Assembly: GCA_965218495.1 (NCBI GenBank)
Contig: OZ244626.1
Span: forward strand, 1,736,001-1,800,000
Origin: G965218495 sp965218495
GTDB lineage: Bacteria > Bacteroidota > Rhodothermia > Rhodothermales > Bin80
Direction of reading: 5' to 3'
Length of the DNA: 64,000 nucleotides
Shown: positions 26,050 through 36,156 of the stretch, one piece after another
Layout of the letters: each line of letters starts with the position of its first letter
How positions within the stretch are numbered: position 1 is the first letter of the stretch
The notes under the pieces: generated by a model
What the model was told of the DNA's origin: nothing
Database searches by the model: none
Seen by the model: the letters and a program-made list of their open reading frames with translations, nothing else
Program-made: the position numbers and the translations under genes

Positions 26050-26127
26050 AATTGGCGGTGAATATGAGGGACGTATAGCTGATTTGGGCGTTTAAGGGCA
26101 CAAAACGGCTCACATTCGCCACCAATT
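26050..26127. repeat. Long imperfect inverted repeat ahead of the ISNCY transposase
   Basis: AATTGGCGGTGAATATGAG (26050-26068) pairs with CTCACATTCGCCACCAATT (26109-26127) with three mismatches and a 40-bp interior. It ends two bases before the ATG at 26130. It could be an element end folded back on itself or a leader hairpin. Confidence 0.5.
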
Positions 26128-26129
26128 CC

Positions 26130-27274
26130 ATGCGCAAGGTTGTTCCAGAGTGCCGCGCACTCGACAGTACGCCGATCGAGGAGATTGTCATAGACCCGAG
26201 AATGCGCGACGACATGAGTGCGGTGCTCAAGGGTCTGCAGAGTGTCTACTGCAAGGCGGAATCGCGTGCGGCCTTGTTCACGATTCTTAAGACGCACTTT
26301 CAGCCGATTACGTGCAGAGACGTCGGGCGACCGGGCATGGACCTATGGCGCATCATCGTGTTTGCCATTGTCAAGCAGTGCCTGGATCTGGACTACGATG
26401 CTTTGTTGTACCGGGCGAACAATGATCTTTTGCTGCGGGAGCTCTTGGGGCATGGCGAGGCTGGGTTTGATGCGCTGAAGTTCAGCAGGCAGCGCCTGGT
26501 GGACAACGTGCAGCTCTTGACGCCGGAGCTGATCCTGGAGGTGATCCATTTGATCGTGCGGACGGGGCACGAGGTGACCAGAAAAAGAGTCTGGGGCCGC
26601 GCTACGCGGTCATTGCGATTCCAGGGTGGTTAAGACGCATGTGCACTATCCCACCGATGTGAGCCTGTGCTGGGATGCGGTCCGGGGTCTGGTACGTGTG
26701 AGTGCACGGGCGGCTACGGCATTCGCTCTTCCGGGCTGGCGCAAGCATGCGGATCGCACGAGGAAGGTGCACCAGGCCTTCAGCCGGGTGCGGACGGCCC
26801 CGCGCTACCGGCAGAATCCGAGGGGAGTGAAGGCGTACTTGCGCCGGTGCACACAGAATGCCGCGCATGCCCAGACGCTGCTGGATGCCCTGGCCACGGT
26901 GGAGAAATCGGCGGCGGCACAAGCGGAGATCACGTATTACCTGCGCTACGTGGACTTGCTGGTGGATCAAATCAGGCGTTGCATCCTGTTGGGCGAGAAG
27001 ATTCCGCATGCGGAGAAGGTGTTTTCCATCCACAAGCCACATACGCGGTGGATCAGCAAAGGCAAGGCGGGGGTGCTGGCGGAGCTGGGCCTTCCGGTTG
27101 CAGTAGTAGAAGATGAGCACCAGTTCATATTGGCTTATCACATCCTGTGGGACACGTCGGATGTAGAGGTGGCGGTACCGATCATTGACGCGGTTCAGGC
27201 AGCTTTTCCAGCATTCAATACGTGCAGCTTTGACCGGGGCTTTCACAGTATGAAGAATCGAGAGGCATTGGATG
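26130..27274 (+). pseudogene. ISNCY-type transposase, frameshifted and truncated
   Basis: The first part (26130-26633) reads MRKVVPECRALDSTPIEEIV, then GLQSVYCKAESRAALFTILK, GRPGMDLWRIIVFAIVKQCL and LTPELILEVIHLIVRTGHEV, which is the ISNCY (ISDol1-like) N-terminal region. After a frame change near 26600, VHYPTDVSLCWDAVR follows and the protein continues to SFDRGFHSMKNREALD, then loses resemblance. The expected GRCDSFVVETD segment before VHYPTD is garbled, and its Asp reads His (KTHVHYPTD). This is a dead element inserted inside the IS4-type copy 1. Confidence 0.8.
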
Positions 27275-27593
27275 CGCGACCAGGAACGGGCACGAATAAG
27301 GCGCGCGGCGTAGGCGCGCTACCACCTCGCAGACAGGCCCCAATCACAGGCCCCGCACAGGGCGTAAGGGATACGTATGCCCTCCCAATAGGAATACAAC
27401 GCCATTCTAGCCGCAAACGGCCCGAGCGCGTACGCAAGAGACGCCAGCCTGGCCGAAACACTCGAAGCGGACCGTGAACGAACTAAAAAAACGACTGCAC
27501 TTACGCGCCCTGCGCCCGGCAAAGAGGGTTTTCGGTCAATCACTAACTTGGGTAAACGGCAGAGCTAGCCGCACAGCGACTGCTGAGCGAGGA

Positions 27594-27992
27594 ATGTTTT
27601 CGCATGGCGATAACGCTCGCTCGTCTCCAGAGACGAGGGCCCGTGATGCCACGGGTACCCCCGGCGCCACGCGGCGCGCGGGACGGCCACGCCTGGCCGA
27701 GAAAGACCGCCGCCGGCATCAGCTGACGGTGAGTCTTAGCGATGAGGAGCTGGCCACCGTCACGGAAAAGGCCGCGCGGGCGGGCTTGCGTACCAGCGTC
27801 TATCTGCGTGAGGCGAGACTGGGTGCCCGGCTGAGTCGGAAGGTCAACGACGCGGCATATCACGCCTTCTCGCGCATCGGCAACAACGTCAATCAGCTGG
27901 CGCACATTGCAAACGCGACCGGCGAGTTGCCAGAAGAGGTTCGGCTGCGTGGGGTCTTGGCCGAAGTACTTTCGCTGCGGTCCCTGCTATGA
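27594..27992 (+). CDS. Mobilisation accessory protein, MobC-like
   Basis: 132 residues from the ATG at 27594, just outside the IS4-type right inverted repeat. A disordered basic N terminus is followed by a ribbon-helix-helix-like segment (LTVSLSDEELATVTEKAARA) and the characteristic GNNVNQLAHIANATGELPEE of MobC/MbeC relaxosome proteins, which assist the relaxase at oriT. The stop overlaps the relaxase ATG (ATGA). The reading frame is intact although the relaxase is not, so it is probably non-functional in mobilisation. Confidence 0.75.
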   Translation: MFSHGDNARSSPETRARDATGTPGATRRAGRPRLAEKDRRRHQLTVSLSDEELATVTEKAARAGLRTSVYLREARLGARLSRKVNDAAYHAFSRIGNNVNQLAHIANATGELPEEVRLRGVLAEVLSLRSLL

Positions 27993-29493
27993 TCGGCAAG
28001 GTTTCCAGGGGGGCGGATTTCGCGGGCCTGGCGCGCTACCTGGTGCACGCCGGTGGTCGGGATCGCGTAGCGTGGACCAGGACGCGCAACCTGCTTTCGG
28101 AGGATCGCGCGGAAATCGCGCGGGAGATGCGCGTACCGGCGGCGCAGTCGAGTCGTTGCAAGAAGCCAGTATACCACGTAAGCCTGTCTTTTGCAGCGGA
28201 GGATCAACCGACTCAGCGCAGATGGAGAAGGCGTGCGCGGCCATGCTGAAGGATTTGGGTTTGCAGGATCATCAGGCCTGGATGGTGGCGCACCGCGACA
28301 CGGCACATCCGCACGTTCACGTGATGGTGAACCGTGTGCACCCGGACACGGGAAAGGCCTGGAGCGCCGGTCACGACTATCGCCGGATCGAGCACACGCT
28401 TCGGCAGCTGGAGCAGCGCTGGGATCTGATTCGCGTGCCGGGCCACCACGCCCGCGCTAAGGGCACAGAGCGCCCGGAGCGTTCCCGCGCGGGTGGTCGC
28501 CGTGGCGCCCGCTCGTTTGCCCGTGAGGCCCACCAGACGGCCGGACCTGCGCTGTCGGAGGCCAACACCTGGCAGGAGAGCTGACCACGGTGCTGCGCAC
28601 TCACGGGTTGTGCATCGAGGCCCGTTCCCAGGGCCTGGTGGTCACCGATGGACGCCGGCGCGTGGGCGGGTGCCGTATCGCATCGCTGGGCAGCCGTCCG
28701 CAACTGGAGATGCGCTACGGCCAGTCAATGCAGTCGTATCTGGATCACGGTCCGCGTGACCCGCTGCCGGCGGTGCTTCGTCCCATTCGTCGTCGGGCGC
28801 AGCAGGACGCTAACCGCCGTTGGCGGTCGAATGCCGTGCTGCGGTCGGCCTACGTTGACGTGCGCGTCTGTGAGGCCGTAAGTCAGCAACATGACGCCTT
28901 GCACAGGGCCCAGGTGGCGCACCGTCAGGCGCAGTTCACGTTGAGTCAGGCGCAAGCGCAGCATCAACGAGCCAGTCTGCGGTCGGTGCCTTTCAGGGAT
29001 TCACTCAAGGAGGTTTATCGCCAGCCTGTTCAGGCTTACCGGGCATTCTGGCACATGGCCGGGGCCTGTTCACTGGAACAGGCAATCCAGGACCTCCAAG
29101 CGAGTCCGGAGGGGTTTGGCGCCTTGCGTTCTGCGCCTCGCAAGGCGGGTTTGGGGCTGTTTACGGTTTCCGATACGACTGCTGCGCGTGCTGCCGCCAG
29201 TCGCCTGGGTTGGATGGCGCGTGCGCAGGCTTATGCGGAGCGAAACGTGCCGTCGGAGGCTGGTTGCGCCCGCATGGAGGCCGTGGAGCGGGAGGCCGCT
29301 GGCCAGGGCAGGTGCAGCGCAGCCCGGCAGTCTGCCGGATCAGGCGGCGCTGGAGCGCGCGGTCCGCGCCCGGGTTGCGCAGCTGCCCTTGCGGCAACTC
29401 GACTCCTTGCAGCAGGCCGTGGGGGCACGCACCTGGCGGCTGGTGCAGCCCGCCGTGCCAGAGAAAGATCAGGGTTGGGATCTGGGGTTGTAG
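27989..29493 (+). pseudogene. MobA/VirD2-type relaxase with multiple frameshifts
   Basis: Starts MIGKVSRGADFAGLARYLV. It continues to PVYHVSLSFAAEDQPT, then changes frame near 28210 into MEKACAAMLKDLGLQDHQAW and AHRDTAHPHVHVMVNRVHP, the HUH metal-binding motif of relaxases. A second shift near 28545 leads to the C-terminal part (ELTTVLRTHGLCIEA, RLGWMARAQAYAERN), and a third near 29290 leads to the end (WDLGL). The breaks use different frames, so programmed frameshifting is unlikely. It marks a former mobilisable plasmid or integrative element at this site. Confidence 0.8.
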
Positions 29494-29562
29494 GGCACTT
29501 ACGTTCTGCGCTGAAGCGGTCCTCGTATCTTGTACTGTCTTTCGGAGTTCTACTCCTGTCGT

Positions 29563-30057
29563 ATGCTACCTTCCGTCTATCTGGAAACCACCGTGGTGAG
29601 CTATTTGGCTGCCCGTCCTTCCAAGGATCCGCTTATCGCAGATTATCAGCAGATCACACGTGACTGGTGGCGTACGGCGGCCCAGCACTTCACGCTGTTC
29701 GCGTCGGAGTTGGTAGTGCTTGAAATCAGTGCCGGCGATCCCCATGCGGCGCGTGAGCGCTTGGCACTACTGGGCGGAGTCAAGCTGCTGGATCCTTCGG
29801 CAGCGGCGGATAGGCTCACAAAGCAACTGCTTGCTCACGGCGCTGTGCCGCGCAAGGCAGCCGAGGATGCTGTCCACATAGCCATAGCCGCTACCAACGG
29901 TGTAGATTATCTGGTGACCTGGAACTTAAAGCATCTCGCGAACGAGGCTCAGCGCTCCAAAATCGAGCGTGCATGCCTGGAGCTGGGCTACATTCCGGCG
30001 AAGATTCGTACACCTAAAGGCTTAATGGAGGAACACTATGGAGGCACCAGAAACTGA
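29563..30057 (+). CDS. PIN-domain toxin, VapC-like
   Basis: 164 residues from the ATG at 29563 (MLPSVYLETTVVSYLAARPS). The acidic residues fall in YLETT, SELVVLEI, AAEDAVHIAIAA and DYLVTWNLKHL, as in the PIN group annotated as type II toxin-antitoxin toxins, which cleave RNA. The 3' end overlaps the small downstream gene by 20 bases, a toxin-first order. It is intact, unlike the relaxase upstream, as expected if the pair is addictive. Confidence 0.8.
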   Translation: MLPSVYLETTVVSYLAARPSKDPLIADYQQITRDWWRTAAQHFTLFASELVVLEISAGDPHAARERLALLGGVKLLDPSAAADRLTKQLLAHGAVPRKAAEDAVHIAIAATNGVDYLVTWNLKHLANEAQRSKIERACLELGYIPAKIRTPKGLMEEHYGGTRN

Positions 30058-30241
30058 TCCGATCGTCGCTGAAATACGGGCGGTACGCGAGGCACACGCC
30101 GCCCGGTTCAATTACGACGTGGATGCCATTTTCAAGGATTTAAGAGCCAGGCAAGCGACCTCGGGTCGTACGTACGTACGCTTGCCGCCACGGCTGGTAC
30201 CGTTGCCCGATCAGCGCGAGCGGCTCAAGGGTGCCGTCTGA
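30038..30241 (+). CDS. Small antitoxin partner of the PIN toxin
   Basis: 67 residues. Opens DPIVAEIRAVREAHAARFNY, then DVDAIFKDLRARQATSG and a basic, proline-rich tail. Short proteins of this kind regularly follow PIN toxins of the type encoded upstream. The overlap of 20 bases supports co-translation. No DNA-binding motif is obvious. Antitoxin function is inferred from position and resemblance. Confidence 0.65.
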   Translation: MEAPETDPIVAEIRAVREAHAARFNYDVDAIFKDLRARQATSGRTYVRLPPRLVPLPDQRERLKGAV

Positions 30242-30292
30242 GCGGCCCTAGCCCTACCCTTACCCCAAATTAGCGACTTGACTTTGTAAATC

Positions 30293-30314
30293 ATGCCGTG
30301 TAGCTTTGCGGCAT
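30293..30314 (+). promoter_or_regulatory. Hairpin covering the transposase start codon (copy 2)
   Basis: ATGCCG (30293-30298) pairs with CGGCAT (30309-30314) around a 10-base loop, the right arm including AT of the ATG at 30313. Loop sequence and length differ from copy 1 while the stem is kept, which argues for selection on the structure. Confidence 0.6.
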
Positions 30315-32604
30315 GCTTACGCAGAGCCAGATTCTTCGCACGCTGCGGACCTCTGAGCCGCGGCTTTTGCGCACATTGGAAGCGCATGCCGGTGAAAGCC
30401 GTACGGCCATCAGCCGCCAGGTGTGCCATGCATTCGGCTTTCGTGATGCTCGTGGGAATCTGCAGCAGACCGGGTGTCTGAAGGCGCTCAAGACGCTGGA
30501 ATCAGAGGACAGGCTGTCGTTGCCCGCGCCCAGGCGCACCATTGCAAGCGGTACGCCCCGGCTGTTGGACCAGCCGGTGCCGGAACCAGTGGAGGTGCCC
30601 GCTTCGCTCAAAGAGATCAAGGGCTTGGCATTGGAGTTGGTGGAGGATGCGGCGCAGCGTGCGCGCTGGAACACCCTGATGGCAGCGGAGCATCCGCAGG
30701 GGGTGAGGCAGTTTGCGGGCGCGCAGATAAAGTATTTGTTTCGGAGCGATCACGGGTACCTGGGCGCGATCGGTTTTGCGGCTTCCGGCCTATATGTGGG
30801 ACCGCGCGACCGGTGGATGGCTTGGACGCACGCGCAGCGCCAGCAGCATCTGATGCGCGTAGTGGGCCTGAACCGGCTGTTAATTCGGCCAGGCGTAAAG
30901 GTCAAGAACCTGGCCAGCCATCTTCTGGGGAAGGTGCTCAAGCGGTTGCCCGTGGACTTTGCGGCGCGCTACGGCTATACCCCGTGGGTCATTGAGACCT
31001 TCGTGGGGCCTGAGCAGCGGGGGACCTGTTTCCGTGCGGCGGGATTCCTTTATGTGGGAAGGACCACCGGCCGGGGTCGCCATGCCGAGACCAAGGCGTG
31101 TACCCGGACGAAGAAGGCGGTGTTCGTCTATGATCTGGACCGCCGGTGGCGCAAGCATCTCGGGGTGGCGCACGTAGATGCGTATCCCAAACTGGAGGCT
31201 GGCGCGGGGCTGGATGCCGAGACCTGGGCGGCGCAGGAGTTTGGGGGCGCACAGCTGGGGGATAAGCGGCGGACTACCCGCCTGGTCAACAGTGCCACTA
31301 TATTGGCCCGAACGCCCGGCGAGTCCATAACGGCCACCATGAAATCCGATCGTGCCGCGATACGGGGATATTATCGCTTCATAGAGAAGGCCAACGAGCG
31401 GGGAACCACGCCCGCGGATATCCTGGCGCCGCATCGCCGTCGTACGATCGAGCGGATGCGCACGGAAAAGACGGTGCTGTGCCTTCAGGACGGCACGGAC
31501 ATCAACTACAGCACCCGTCCTGCGTGCGAGGGCTTGGAAGTGATCGGGCGCAACCAGACCACCGCGAAAGCACGGGGGGTGCATTTGCATACGACGTTGG
31601 CGTTGAGTGCGGAGGGGTTGCCGCTGGGCGTGCTGCGCTGTGCCTACAGGACCCAGGCGGGAAAGCACGCAGCTAAGACGCAGCAATGGATCGACGGACT
31701 GCATGACCTGGCCGAGGCGGCCACACACCTCAGCAGCAAGACCCGCGTACTCTGCGTCATGGATCGGGAAGCGGACATCTTTGCCCTCTTCGCCGCGCAG
31801 CAACAAGTGGGACGGGTGGATCTATTAGTACGGGCCAAGGCGAATCGGAGACTGGGAAGAAAGGGTCCGTTGTTGTTTGAGTTCATGCGCCAGGGGGCGC
31901 CCAAAGGTACCATTGAGGTAGCGATACAGCGGCTGAGCCGTCGCGAGAAGTCGGGCCGTGTCAAGCATAAGGGCCGTGCGGGCCGCATCGCACAGATGGA
32001 GGTACGCTACCGTACGGTCATGCTTCCGCCCACCCGTGGACAGCAGGGCGGCCCGGTGAAGGTCACCGCCATACATGTTGGAGAGGCGGACCCGCCAGAA
32101 GGACAGAAAGCGATTCAATGGTACCTGCTCGCGACTGCGGAGGTGACCTCGGTGGCACAGGCCGTAACAATGGTCGACTATTACATGTTACGCTGGCGTG
32201 TGGAAGACGGCTTCCGGATTCTCAAGAGTGTGTGCAAGGTGCAGGAGTTGCGCTTGCAGAAGGCCGATAGTCTTCACCTGGCCATCACCATCAACATGGT
32301 GATGGCGTGGCGCCTGCACTTGATGACGTTACTGGGTCGCCAGGACCCGGAAGCACCGGCCGAGATCCTGTTTACAGATATTGAGCTGTGCGTGCTACGA
32401 GAATACGCCGAAGGATTCAACCTGGCGTCTCCCGATGATCTGGCTGCAGCCATTCTGCTGCTGGCCATGATGGGAGGATACATGAATCGGAAAAGCGATC
32501 CGCCGCCTGGCGCCAAAATCATGTCGCGCGGCTACCTCCGGCTGGAGGCCTGTGCTGTCATGTTTGCCGTGCTCCAGAAGAAGTACGGACTGTGGCCGCC
32601 GTAG
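30313..32604 (+). CDS. IS4-type transposase with N-terminal DUF4338 (DruA-like) domain
   Basis: 763 residues, intact. Residues ~85-245 match DUF4338: GYLGAIGFAASGLYVGPRDR, LASHLLGKVLKRLPVDFAAR, YGYTPWVIETFVG and RGTCFRAAGFLYVG. From ~290 the Tn5-like IS4 domain follows, with QLGDKRRTTRLV, PGESITATMKSDRAAIRGYY, ERMRTEKTVLCLQDGTD, CVMDREADIFALF and the Y-R-E-K signature in YMLRWRVEDGFRILK. It should catalyse cut-and-paste transposition. DUF4338 is best known from DruA of Druantia and from transposon accessory proteins; its role here is unknown. Its terminal inverted repeats could not be fixed. Confidence 0.9.
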   Translation: MLTQSQILRTLRTSEPRLLRTLEAHAGESRTAISRQVCHAFGFRDARGNLQQTGCLKALKTLESEDRLSLPAPRRTIASGTPRLLDQPVPEPVEVPASLKEIKGLALELVEDAAQRARWNTLMAAEHPQGVRQFAGAQIKYLFRSDHGYLGAIGFAASGLYVGPRDRWMAWTHAQRQQHLMRVVGLNRLLIRPGVKVKNLASHLLGKVLKRLPVDFAARYGYTPWVIETFVGPEQRGTCFRAAGFLYVGRTTGRGRHAETKACTRTKKAVFVYDLDRRWRKHLGVAHVDAYPKLEAGAGLDAETWAAQEFGGAQLGDKRRTTRLVNSATILARTPGESITATMKSDRAAIRGYYRFIEKANERGTTPADILAPHRRRTIERMRTEKTVLCLQDGTDINYSTRPACEGLEVIGRNQTTAKARGVHLHTTLALSAEGLPLGVLRCAYRTQAGKHAAKTQQWIDGLHDLAEAATHLSSKTRVLCVMDREADIFALFAAQQQVGRVDLLVRAKANRRLGRKGPLLFEFMRQGAPKGTIEVAIQRLSRREKSGRVKHKGRAGRIAQMEVRYRTVMLPPTRGQQGGPVKVTAIHVGEADPPEGQKAIQWYLLATAEVTSVAQAVTMVDYYMLRWRVEDGFRILKSVCKVQELRLQKADSLHLAITINMVMAWRLHLMTLLGRQDPEAPAEILFTDIELCVLREYAEGFNLASPDDLAAAILLLAMMGGYMNRKSDPPPGAKIMSRGYLRLEACAVMFAVLQKKYGLWPP

Positions 32605-33568
32605 GGTGTCAACACAGAAAGAAGGCCCGCAGTATTGCTCACCAGGGAGGGCTATTGATAAGGACCACGGACCGTCACGATGCCGCAAAAGCATTGGCAG
32701 GATAGGTGCGTGCCTGTGAAGCACGCACGCGCACGATGCAGCTTTTGCCATTGCTGCGCCCGCCAATCCAAGCCTCTTCACCCCCAAATCAACGCCCTTG
32801 GTCGGGCATTACAGCCGTGTTAGTTACGCTATCTACACGGACCAACCACCGCGCGAAAGGCTGGCTTCCGTGCAATCGGCCGTGAGGCCACCTTGTTAAG
32901 CCGGAAATGTTGCCGACGGGTAGCCCTAGCCTGTTGTGCCAGAGTCTTGCCTCTGGGGCGTTGCACTCAACACTCCGGCAGTTCTGCATCGGCATGGTGA
33001 CCGGCGCGTGCGCTGCGCGGAGTGGCCATCAGCGGGCCCGGGAGTATCGCCTAGAGGGCGAGGTACTTTCCGATAGCATCGTTGGGGAGTGCGCATGTCG
33101 CCGCCAATGCGGGGAGACGTTGCCTTCAAGGCCGGCCCGTATGACTGTATCCTACAGACCATAAAGTGGGAGGTCATAAGGCCGATCTTTACCATGTGGA
33201 GCACCGGGGATCCGCGACAGCACCCCGTGAAGTAGGGTCGCGAGGTGATTACTACCCTTATGTCTTTGTGCCGGGCCGGCTCCGTGCCCTCTACACTGCA
33301 CATTACTGGGAATCAACATACGCTGATGAGCCACCTGGCTCAGCTGGGCAAGTTCAAGCTGGTAGAGAAAAACAAGCCCGATAAAACGACCAGGATGGTG
33401 CTGTAGACGCTGAGCCCAAAGCAGACAAAGGCCTTCAGGCTGCTCGGCGTAAGCCACCATTAGTCTGGCTGACAGCGCAGCCGGCTACCACAGAAGCCGC
33501 AAAGTCCGCAAAAAAAAACAAGCACTTTCTCGGCCCCCTTGCCGGCTCGAATACTATGAAGTTCAGAC
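32605..33568. other. Gene-less stretch
   Basis: About 960 bp with no supported gene. The right end of the IS4-type copy 2 should lie at its left side, and the upstream remains of an IS3 transposase at its right side. The short open frames show no family resemblance. Confidence 0.45.
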
Positions 33569-33915
33569 TTGAGAGTGGAACGCTCCTACATCCGGCCCTA
33601 CTGTTCGAACGACAATGCTTTTTCGGAGTCTCAGTTCAAGGCGATGAAGTACCATTCGGATTACCTCGTTCGTTTCGGGTCGCTGGAAAATGCCCTCGCC
33701 TGGGCCCGGGCGTTCTTTGATTGGTACAACAACAAGCACTACCATTCGGGTCTTGCCTTGATGCGTCCGTCCACGGTTCACTACGGCCAGGCTCGTTCGG
33801 TACAAGCCCAGCGGCAGCGCGTACTGTAAGCGGCGTATGCAGAAAACCGTGAGCGCTTCCCACGGGGCCTGCCAAGGTACCCATGCCACCTCGGCAGGCT
33901 TGGATCAAAATAATC
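33569..33915 (+). pseudogene. IS3-type transposase, C-terminal fragment
   Basis: The end of an rve integrase domain: ERSYIRPYCSNDNAFSESQF, then RFGSLENALAWARAFFDWYN and HYHSGLALMRPSTVHYG. A stop at 33827-33829 interrupts the tail, which continues AAYAENRERFPRGLP, matching the related fragment at 55270-55700. The front two thirds of orfB and all of orfA are missing. Confidence 0.8.
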
Positions 33916-34066
33916 CATCAAAGCTTGATACGGCGCCGCTAGCGTTGTCTGACCCTGTACAGACGAACCGCGATACCTCGGCTCCATCTACTCTTTAGCC
34001 GAGATTGATTCATAACTAGTTGGGCAGGGATAGTTGAACGTCCCCGGTCACTAACCCAACCCAGCA

Positions 34067-34560
34067 ATGAACACCTACTTGTCGTTGCCGCCTGAAGCGT
34101 GCTCAGACACGCCATCAGGCGGCTCGCAGAGCACAGGCCAAGCGGTACGTTTGCACCTGATGCGACACTATGCCAGCATTCTGCAGATGCTGGCTGGCGA
34201 GTTGCTGCCGCAGGAGAACGCTGCTGCTGCGCAGCCTGGCCGCAGTGAGCCAGCGTCCATGGCTGCACCCGAACGAGCGGAGGCTGCCCCGGACGATGGC
34301 GTTCGCTTCGATGAAGCATGGGAATACTTGCAGACGCGCAGTTTATCTGATGAGGCTGTAGTAGCGCTATGGCTGAAGAGCCTATACGTCATTGGTGTAC
34401 GTCTGACTCTTTGCGTGGGCGTTACGTTGAGCGGCCATCGTTGCATACTGGGCTTGGTGGCCTGCGCACCGAAGGATGTCGCCCGTTTGCAGGAGTTTCT
34501 GCAGAGTCTGGTAACGCGTGGACTCTGTGTCGATGCGGGCTTGCTCTGCGTTTTAGCTAG
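34067..34560 (+). pseudogene. Dead IS256-type gene, 5' part
   Basis: Codons 1-164 of a 329-codon gene split by the insertion at 34561-37327. The start is ATG (MNTYLSLPPEACSD). It reaches ALWLKSLYVIGVRLTLCVGV, ILGLVACAPKDVARLQEFLQ and GLCVDAGLLCVLAS, the core of an IS256 (mutator) transposase. At the position of the first catalytic Asp (usually IDGK) it has Lys-Ser. Deleting the insertion and one CTAG restores an uninterrupted frame, LCVLASGTGMQGAVE, into the 3' part. It is shorter at the N terminus than active IS256 transposases. The sequence up to the insertion shows no other lesion. Confidence 0.8.
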
Positions 34561-36156
34561 CCTCAATTACCGCGGCAATTTAGCCCTATGACAATCAGGG
34601 TCTTTTCGATAGCTGTACGCGGAGCGTCTTGTTGCCGAGCCACGGGATGCGCTCGCGTAATTCGGGGTATCCCGCAGAGACCAAGTAGTGGGCTCTGGCT
34701 CGTGCGCGCAGCTGGACGAGGATCTCGTCTTCGGTGATGGTGACCTTGCCACTATGGCGCACCAGGTCGCGATAAATCGTGCGCGATTCCGCTTTTTCAT
34801 AGCCTGCGCCTGCGCGTGCGCCAAGGAGTCGGTAGAGCACGCTGGCCATGACCGTCAGCTGCACATCCACATTGATCCGCATGGGTACCGCGGAGCTCAA
34901 TGCATCCATGTGGAAGAAGTCGATGGCATCACTGATGACGTTTTCGATGATCATGCGCCGGGCGTAGCGGTCAACCAGCTGTGCGGGCGACCGCTTCATC
35001 CGGTTGGTGATCAGAATGGTCGGCTTGTCGTGCCCCAGACCCTTGACGATGATCTGCCGTAGGGGATAGGGGTATCCCCGCAGCTTTACGACCTCGTCGG
35101 CAATGCGCGGCGTGCGGTAAGCGCGGCCAATGTTTTTGAGGCGAATCTGCCTCCAGGCCGACTGGTCGAGTGCGTTAATGTGCTCGATCAGCGCGGCATG
35201 CCGGCGCCGTAGCGTGATGAAGTCAATGTTCAAGGCGGTGAGCTTGGCCAGATTGGCGTACACGGTGAACCGGCTGTCGAAGACCAGCTCTCCCGGAACC
35301 TGCCCGGTGCGGGCTCTCCAGTAGTCGACAAAGCGCATAATGGCGTCATTTTGCGTTTCCTTGCGAATCGTAGCGTCGGCATAGCAAAAGACGCGGGCCT
35401 CGGCATCGCGTGCCAGCATGGTGAGCACACCGCGTTGGCGGCGGCTGCGCTTGGAGACGTAGTGCTTCTGCAAGAGCGCCTGGTCGCCGTGGTAGGGAAT
35501 GGTGTGGAAGTCCAGGTCGATGGACCGCCCGGGGCCAAGGGCATCGGCCAGCTTTGCTGCAGCATGGTACCACTGGTGCATCAGGGGTCCCGCAAAGGTC
35601 GGATCCACCTGGATGGAGTATTCCGTCAACGTGGTGCGCTTGGGAATGGCGTTCAGACCGGCAAAGAGGGCCAGGCCCTCATCGAGGGTTTCGGCCATGA
35701 CTTGGGAAGGCCGACCGATGCCGGACAGCTTGAGTGCCAACAGGGAGCGCACCGCACAACCGGCCGGTATCATGCGTGTGCCGGGCATGCCTGCGGCGGT
35801 CAGCATCGGATCAAGCTGCATACGAGCCAGATCGAAGGCGAACAGAAAAAGGCCGGCAAAGTCGGTGTGAAAGGTGCGCGAGGCGAGGTCCAGCTTTCGC
35901 CTGTCGGCTATGGTAGTCACCGGAGATCGCTGATGCGGCGGGCGGCGGGGCAGGCGCTGGATGCCTTCTCTGGTGAAGACGTTCTGGATGTAGCCCAGGC
36001 TGGCCGACATGCCTTCCTGGCGCAAAAGCTGCTGGATCTGGTAGATGGAGGCGTTGTGCTCTTTGCGGAGGGCGACGATGCGGGCAGCTCGGCGATCAGG
36101 GGGTTTGGCTGCGGGAGTCGAAGCGGCGGGTTGGGGCCAGAAGAAGTCGGCAGAGG

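Larger units (their letters stand above)
23397..27562 (+). mobile_element. IS4-type element, copy 1, with perfect 18-bp inverted repeats, interrupted
   Basis: CTGCCGTTTACCCAAGTT at 23397-23414 is repeated inverted without mismatch at 27545-27562. The string GCTAG flanks both sides (23390-23394 and 27564-27568), consistent with a target duplication of about 5 bp. The element contains a transposase pseudogene and, behind it, a decayed ISNCY transposase that must have inserted later. Confidence 0.75.

Noticed and set aside
27989..29493. Programmed frameshifting in the relaxase
   Set aside because: There are at least three shifts, no slippery heptamer was visible at the sites, and intact families need none.
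34067..34591. Stand-alone 174-residue hypothetical gene
   Set aside because: Its last codons come from the inserted element; removing the insertion joins it in frame to 37332-37827.
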